Shown: positions 44,743-50,264 of the stretch, piece after piece
How positions within the stretch are numbered: position 1 is the stretch's first letter
Layout of the letters: every line of letters begins with the position of its first letter
From: Diplocarpon mali
Lineage: Eukaryota; Ascomycota; Leotiomycetes; Helotiales; Drepanopezizaceae
Assembly (NCBI GenBank): GCA_024741835.1
Contig: JAENRP010000036.1
Coordinates: 179,225-229,488 of the forward strand
Direction: 5' to 3'
Length of the DNA: 50,264 nt
Notes under the pieces: model-generated
Told to the model about the DNA's origin: nothing
Database searches by the model: none
Seen by the model: the letters and a program-made list of their open reading frames with translations, nothing else
Made by a program: the position numbers and the translations under genes

Positions 44743-45239
44743 CTACTTATCCGAGCACCTCTTGCCATCGACCACCACCTTCTGCCCATTTGGCATCTTG
44801 ACCGTGTCGTTGTCGCCCCGCTCGGTATGTTCATGGATGCGAAGTTCTAGAGCAGTCGTCAACACCGACCTTGGATAACACGCTTCACGCCACATCCCGT
44901 CTTGAATCCCCGGACTCGAGTCCTCAAGGCTCGAAACCTTATGAAAAAGCGACTTACTATACTTTCCAGCTTCATCCAGCTTCCCCTGCACAACATTCTC
45001 CCTCAGGATCTTCGCCACTTCTTTCGCATGCGCGATGGCTGGTCCCAGCTGTGGATCCGTGGGAGCCAGCGCAGCGTTCTTAAGGAAGGCGTTGCGCGTT
45101 TCTGTTCGCGCGGCGCGGATGAGCTGCATATCGCCTGTGGAATGGGTAAGTATAGCGTGATTTTGGGTAAGGGGCGTGGCAGACCTCCAAATGCTAGTCG
45201 TGTTGACCGCAGGATGTTCCTGTATGCTACTAAAGCCAT
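44743..45239 (-). CDS. MZM1: Complex III assembly factor Mzm1 (LYR protein)
   Basis: Exons 45239–45185, 45134–44958 and 44846–44743 give 111 aa. Introns are 50 nt (GTCTGC/CACAG) and 111 nt (GTAAGT/TCTAG). The N-terminus MALVAYRNILRSTRLAF is a LYR-type motif (AYR). Then GGDMQLIRAARTETRNAFLK, HAKEVAKILRENVVQG and the C-terminal signature KLRIHEHTERGDNDTVK identify Mzm1/LYRM7. This matrix chaperone binds the Rieske Fe–S protein before its insertion into the cytochrome bc1 complex. The first donor, GTCTGC, is unusual but the joint gives the expected GGD. An ATG at 45290 is also in frame and would add 17 residues; the family start favours 45239. Confidence 0.9.
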
Positions 45240-46352
45240 CTGAAGATTCGCAATAGACTCTGTCGAGTTAGCCAGGATATCCGCATGCATGTATCATCGC
45301 AGTTCAAGAGATTTTGAGGGGTGGAAAGGTGGGTACATGAAAAGATGGAGGACATAAGGTGGATGGCTAGAAAGAAGTCGCGAAAAAAAGCACATATTAC
45401 ATCTGAATATTAAGAATATGCCAATCATGAAAGTTGCATTCGACAGCAAGATATAATGCCTGGCTACAGTTCGGAAATCCAAGCCGATGCCGACACAGCT
45501 TCATGGGCAGCACTTGGCCACTGTCTGGTATATCTTGAAGCATAGCTCTGTCCTTGACCGAGGACCTGGACACACATGACAAATCATGTTCCAACTGCGT
45601 CGAGGAGTATAGGCGAGATCTTTATTTGGACAATTGCATCTAGCGGTGGATGGTTCATATTCTTTTCTTTCTCAATTGCTCAGACTTGAACAACCTAATG
45701 CTCCGGGCACACTTGGACAACAGCGCGGGAGAGACTGCAGTAGTCACAATACCAGTCCCCCTGAGGATATCTCAGGTCCATTTCCACTTTGAACCTTGAA
45801 ATGAAAAGCTCCACGAGTATACTAGAAGTACCTCTAAGTCCAGAAGAATAGCAAGGCACGCAAGAGAATATCATTTTCAGGAGTACACGCAAAATCTGAC
45901 ATCGACGATAAGGCATCAAAGAAATCCATAACTTACAAAATGGTTTATGGTCTCTGGCAAAGTAGCCGGATATGGTAATGAATGCCGAACCACAGGCTCA
46001 GAAGATCCAGAGAAAGGTGGTCCTATGGGCTCGGATGGGAGGGAGAACGAGGCCGAAGAGTTTGTTGGCCGAGTCTTTTTTGCCAATCGTTAGTGTACTT
46101 ATAGTTTTAAATAGCCTATCATTGCAGATTTCTCACCTTATTTGATTTGTTTTTATTTCTTTGGCTTCTCTCTTGCTTCAGAGGGCATCTACCCGAGCAT
46201 TTTCTCGCATCTTGATTATTCCCACGTGACATAGACGCTAGCGCAGCTCCAGCCTGCTTGCTGTAACTTTTTTTTCGGCACGAATTCAAGCTATAGCTCT
46301 CTGTTCGGGAACAGTTCACCATTACCTCTTCTCTTTTACAACAGAGTTTAAA
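45240..46352. promoter_or_regulatory. Divergent region between MZM1 and ZUO1
   Basis: 1.1 kb between start codons. A CCAATCG box lies at 46083–46089. Short minus-strand frames in 45294–45919 are not supported as genes. Confidence 0.45.
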
Positions 46353-47739
46353 ATGGCATCACATACTCAGGTGGTCCTCCCTCTGCCAATCCTCCCGCAG
46401 GGATGGGCAGCGGACAAGGACTTCAAAGCCGTCGGAAGCCTCTCAGCAGCGACACAGCGCAGCATTGAGCCAGTTGGACCTCACTTCCTCGCTCACGCCC
46501 GCCGCGCTCGGCACAAGCGCACCTTTTCCGAGGATGACCGTATCCAAGCCCAGGAGAATGTCAAGAAGGTCGAGGACGACGACTCTGGCGAGATCAGCGA
46601 GGCCGAAGACCCCTCTATGCTCTTGCGTGATGCAAAGGATTGGAAGGTGAGTTCTGCCATCCATTGCCCCGTTCAAGTCCTTGCTAACCTGCTTGCAGAG
46701 CCAAGATCACTATGCTGTCCTTGGCCTTTCCAAGTATCGCTACAAGGCCACCGAAGAGCAAATCAAGCGCGCCCACCGAAAAAAGGTACTCCGTCATCAC
46801 CCGGACAAGAAGGCTGCCGCAGGAAGTACCGAGGACGACAGCTTCTTCAAGTGCATCCAAAAGGCGACCGAAGTGCTCCTCGACCCCGTCAAGCGTCGTC
46901 AATTTGACTCTGTGGATGAGAAGGCCGATGTCGAACCCCCAACCAAAAAGCAGGCTGCTGCCGGTAAATACTACAAGTTGTGGAGCAACGTATTCAAGGC
47001 GGAGGGTAGATTCTCCAAAATCCAGCCGGTGCCTAAGTTCGGCGATGAGAAGAGCACCAAGGAGGATGTCGAGGAGTTCTACAACTTTTTCTACAACTTT
47101 GACTCATGGCGTTCGTTCGAGTACCAAGACGAGGACGTGCCGGATGACAATGAGAATCGCGATCAAAAGCGCCACATGGAACGAAAGAACAACAATGCAC
47201 GCAAGAAGAAGAAGAACGAGGATGTTGCCCGCCTGCGCCAATTGGTCGATGTTGCTATGGCTGGCGATGTACGCATCAAGCAGTTCCGCGATGCCGCCAA
47301 CGCCAGCAAGAATAAGAAGAGGCTCGATAAGGAGGCTGCGGAAAAGAAGGCTCTGGAAGATGCCCGAGCTGCGAAGGAGGCCGAGGCAAAAGCCGCGAAG
47401 GAGGCCGAGGAGAAGGCCAAGGCCGACAGAGAGCTAGGCAAGAAGGCCAAGGAAGCTGCAAAAGCTGCCGTTAAGAAGAACCGACGTGTGCTGAAAGGAA
47501 GTGTCAAGGATGCCAACTACTTCGTTTCTGGCGACGCTCCAGCCTCGGCTATCGATGCCGTGCTGAACGATGTCGAACTTCTGCAGGGCAAGCTTGACCC
47601 CGATGAGACTGCGGCTTTGGCGGGCAAACTCAACGGTCTCAAGATTGCGGATGAGATTAAGAGCGTCTGGTCCGGCGAGGTCCAGAGATTAGTCGGGGCA
47701 GGCAAGATCAAGGATGGCGAGGCGAAATCTTTGGCTTAG
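46353..47739 (+). CDS. ZUO1: Zuotin, ribosome-associated J-domain co-chaperone
   Basis: Exons 46353–46646 and 46699–47739 encode 444 aa. The 52-nt intron starts GTGAGT, has TGCTAAC as branch site and ends TGCAG in phase 0. The N-terminus up to residue 98 holds the Ssz1-binding segment. The J domain begins at SQDHYAVLGLSKYRYKA, with the HPD triad at about 132–134 (RHHPDKK). A Zuotin homology domain follows (YYKLWSNVFKAEGRFSKIQP, FYNFFYNFDSWRSFEY). A charged ribosome-binding helical region (MERKNNNARKKKKNEDVARL and an Ala/Lys/Glu coiled coil) comes next. The C-terminal four-helix part ends at KDGEAKSLA. Zuo1 pairs with Ssz1 as the RAC complex and stimulates Hsp70 Ssb at the ribosomal exit tunnel. 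Confidence 0.95.
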
Positions 47740-49389
47740 TACGAAGCAATGTGATGTTGCTGGGAGCTGTATTAGAATATAGACATACAAATATCGATCG
47801 TAGACCTGGATCTCGAAGAACCGAGACGCTGATGGGATCTCGAACCTGAGTCGGAAGCTGACTGGGGACGTTCAGACGAGTTGTTTGCAGACGCCGGAGC
47901 CTTTGCATGCGGCCTGATACTGACCCACGGCTCTTCTGGGTTGAGCGGTGAGAATGAGAGCAACTCAACCACGCAACCAGGAACACGCCCCTCCACGTGG
48001 AAGAGAAGATGTCACAGCGAGGTTTCCGAGTGTGCTGGCGCTCGCACCTACTCCTCACCAGCTCGGCATCTCCTCCAACCTGAGCCGAAGGAGACGCTGC
48101 CGTCCAACCCGCCGGCGTGCTCGTCTTCGCGGCGACCACGGCCACAGATCGTGGCAGCGACCTGGGTCCCAGCGGACACGCCACCTCCAGTGCCCTCGAG
48201 CCGTGATCCTGCCGTCGCCGTCGCCGTCGCCGGCTCGCAGCTGCGCCGGGCGGTCACGTCGCCCCCCCGAGCTCGCGCGATGCCGTGGGAGTCGTGCGCG
48301 CGCCGCTTCGGGGCTCAGGGGAAAGGGAAAGGGGGCCTCCCGCTAAGCGAATCCCGCAAAGTCAACAAGCTCGACGGGGGCGGGGAATGCGTGCCCGGGG
48401 CCAGCGTCCCCAGACCCCGGCGGTGCTGACGGGGACGTCTTGCTGGAGCCGTGTGTAAGCCACGGCTTGCTGGCATGGGGGGGGGAGAGAGAGAGAATTA
48501 AACGAAAAAAAAACAAAAAAAAACAAACCCCCCGGCCCCACGCAGGCTCGTCTCGTCGCCGGGCCGACCTCGCTACTCCGCAACCATGATCCTTCTCGAG
48601 CGCGCTACAGCAAGCGCCGAGGGCGCGTACGCCACCCCCATACTGTAGATACCTGTAGGCCGCGCGCGAGAGAGAGAGAGAGAGACTCCTCCCTGGTACG
48701 CCGCTGGAAGAAGCCGCCCGTGATGAGAGACCGTCGCACTCGCCGCCTTCCCGGGTCGTGCCAGCCAGCTACCGCGGCGCGGGTGTTCTTCGCTTACGAT
48801 CCCGCATACCCACGTCTCCCGTCAACATCGTCCCGAGCATCATTCAGCCAGGCCAGCACGACGCGAGGAGACAGCACCGGAACAATTCAGGCAGCATGCC
48901 ATGATAAGCGCAGAATAAGATCCATGCATTCACCGGCTCTGGTATTACCTCCCTCGACCCTCTCATCTCACATATCCTGCGTGTCCCCTCCCTCCTGCGC
49001 AGTTGTGACTCGTCGCCTATGTGATACAATCTCCCCCCCCTCTCTGCCCTCCCTGCCTCACGCACACCAATACAGAGAACCCCCCAGAGCCAAGAAGAGA
49101 GAGTCCCTGCTCTCACGGACTCCCCCCAACACTCAGAATGCTCGACGCCGGTGGAAGCCAGCCAAGACCCCGTATTCCAGCCTACGGGTGTTTCGGCCAC
49201 CTCTCCCCGATCCCATTCACCCGCACTCGCTCAGCACGTGAGGAGCCGTCCGGAAATCCCCCCCACCCCCCTCCCCCCAACGGGAGGAGCAAAGAAAAAC
49301 AAGCAAGGGATCGATCCGCCAGCATTATCCTCGCCGAGAGGCATCGCACGCATCCATCAACCCCCCAACACATCTCGGATCCCCCCAAC
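47740..49389. other. GC-rich, low-complexity intergenic region
   Basis: About 1.65 kb of GC-rich sequence with homopolymer runs (A/G near 48480–48530) and a GA repeat. Open frames on both strands look compositional. It separates the convergent ends of ZUO1 and SSK1. Confidence 0.5.
48668..48685. repeat. (GA)n microsatellite
   Basis: Nine uninterrupted GA units directly after a short CG run. Confidence 0.9.
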
Positions 49390-49696
49390 TCAAGATCCCC
49401 CATCCTCGACCTGTTCCTGGATCGCCCGCCGACTCGTGCTCCCCGTCGGGGGGCTCCCCAGGCTGCTCCGGGCCTTCTTCTTCTTGGTCGCCGTGCTCGG
49501 CTTCGCCTTGTCGCCGTCTGCCTGCTGCGAGAAATCTTTCCACTTGCGCCAGCCGTCGAAGTCGATCAGGGCCTGCATGCAGCCCCACTCCATGACTTTA
49601 CGTTCGAGCCAGACAAAGTTGACCGGCTGCGGGGGGGGGACGGGAAAGGACCTGCCATCAGCCCCAGCCTGGACGCGAGGAAGGGGGAAGAGGGGG

Positions 49697-49746
<50 letters not shown>

Positions 49747-50264
49747 GGGAAGCGTACCTTGGTCAAGAAATCATTGCACCCCGCAGCCAGGGCCTCGTGG
49801 CGATCCGACTGCAGCGACGAGGCCGTCAGCGCCACGATGATCACCGGACTCTTGAAGAGGACCGTGCTGGGGAGCTTGTCCTCCCCGCGAGCTTCGTCGG
49901 CCCCGGTCTCGGGCGCGGAGGAGCTCGCACTGCTGCTGAAGACCCCGATGGCGTTCAGCCGCTCCAGGCGCCGGATCTCCTTGGTCGCGTCGAGCCCGCT
50001 CATGATGGGCAGCTGGATGTCCATCAGGACCAGGTGGAAGCCGCCGGCGCGCCACCGGGTCACGGCGTCGCGGCCGTTCATGGCCGTCTGCCAGCGGACC
50101 TTGAGCCGCTTCATGAAGGCCTCGAGGAGTTTGAGGTTGATGATGTTATCCTCCACGATCAGGACGTTGATGGGCGGCACGCCCCCGTTCAGCATGCCGG
50201 CGGGGAGCGCGGGGGGGTCGGGCGGCGGCGGCGGCTTCCGGGCGCGCTTGGGCTGCCGGCTCCG
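49390..50264 (-). CDS. SSK1: Osmosensing response regulator Ssk1, C-terminal part (runs off window)
   Basis: The last two exons seen are 50264–49758 (open at the window end) and 49626–49390. About 248 residues are visible and the N-terminal part lies beyond 50264. The receiver domain is complete: VLIVEDNIINLKLLEAFMKR carries the acidic pocket, HLVLMDIQLPIMSG the phospho-acceptor Asp, and IIVALTAS the switch Thr. The conserved Lys is the last codon before the intron (DFLTK, then PVNFVWLERKVMEWGCMQAL). The long Ser/Ala/Glu loop after GVF is typical of Ssk1. Ssk1 receives phosphate from the Sln1–Ypd1 relay and, unphosphorylated, activates the Ssk2-type MAP3K of the HOG pathway. The 131-nt intron starts GTACGC, ends CGCAG and holds a long CT repeat. 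Confidence 0.92.
49699..49743. repeat. (GA)n microsatellite inside the SSK1 intron
   Basis: About 22 GA units on the plus strand, so CT in the SSK1 pre-mRNA. It lies close to the donor site and fills a third of the intron. Confidence 0.92.

Noticed and set aside
45397..45919. Short minus-strand frames between MZM1 and ZUO1
   Set aside because: None has a family resemblance, a good start context or splice partners.
46712..47437. 241-codon plus-strand frame over ZUO1
   Set aside because: A shifted frame inside ZUO1 exon 2, with Arg/Thr/Ser-biased residues; the J domain is in the other frame.
41339..47739. Biosynthetic gene cluster around ERG6
   Set aside because: The neighbours are splicing, respiratory assembly and ribosome chaperone genes; no backbone enzyme, transporter or cluster regulator is present.
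48720..49241. 173-codon plus-strand frame in the GC-rich end region
   Set aside because: Ser/Pro/Arg-biased low-complexity sequence without motifs, between convergent genes.

Overview
This window is nuclear DNA of a filamentous ascomycete (Pezizomycotina). The genes carry short GT–AG introns of about 44–160 nt with CTAAC/CTAAT-type branch sites. The set includes fungal versions of ULS1, SSK1, ERG6, ZUO1, TOM5 and MZM1. AT-rich transposon relics carry stop codons where tryptophan (TGG) is expected, the signature of repeat-induced point mutation (RIP). I infer a Sordariomycete or Leotiomycete but cannot fix the species.

Layout. 1–2.1 kb: a three-exon conserved-looking fungal gene of unknown function. 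3.9–6.1 kb: a solo LTR, then a type II membrane glycosyltransferase. 7.2–11.4 kb: a SNF2/RING DNA translocase (ULS1 type). 11.9–15 kb: a second copy of the solo LTR with an intact 5-bp target duplication, then a Gfo/Idh/MocA oxidoreductase. 15.7–17.5 kb: a complete RIP-damaged Tc1/mariner element split by a younger LTR insertion. 17.9–21.8 kb: a large Lys-rich protein with six Cys-x4-His repeats, then an RNPS1-like SR protein. 22–27 kb: AT-rich and gene-poor, with Copia-like debris, an intron-bearing tRNA-Thr and a possible gene relic. 27–31.1 kb: glycine decarboxylase P protein divergent from TOM5. 31–41.3 kb: a GNAT acetyltransferase, nucleoporin Nup57 divergent from complex I NDUFA8, a mariner-derived MITE and a possible membrane-protein relic. 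41.3–47.7 kb: ERG6 divergent from SLT11, then MZM1 divergent from ZUO1. 47.7–50.3 kb: a GC-rich, microsatellite-rich stretch ending in the 3' part of SSK1, which runs off the window.

The genes are mostly housekeeping and form no operon or metabolic cluster. Four head-to-head pairs share short promoters (GCV2/TOM5, NUP57/NDUFA8, ERG6/SLT11, MZM1/ZUO1). Four genes in an 18-kb stretch (GCV2, TOM5, NDUFA8, MZM1) act in mitochondria. The accessory character lies in the transposon islands and in the unclassified CX4H-repeat protein. I saw no clearly new multi-gene system. Splice sites were chosen by eye from reading frame, consensus and family similarity.
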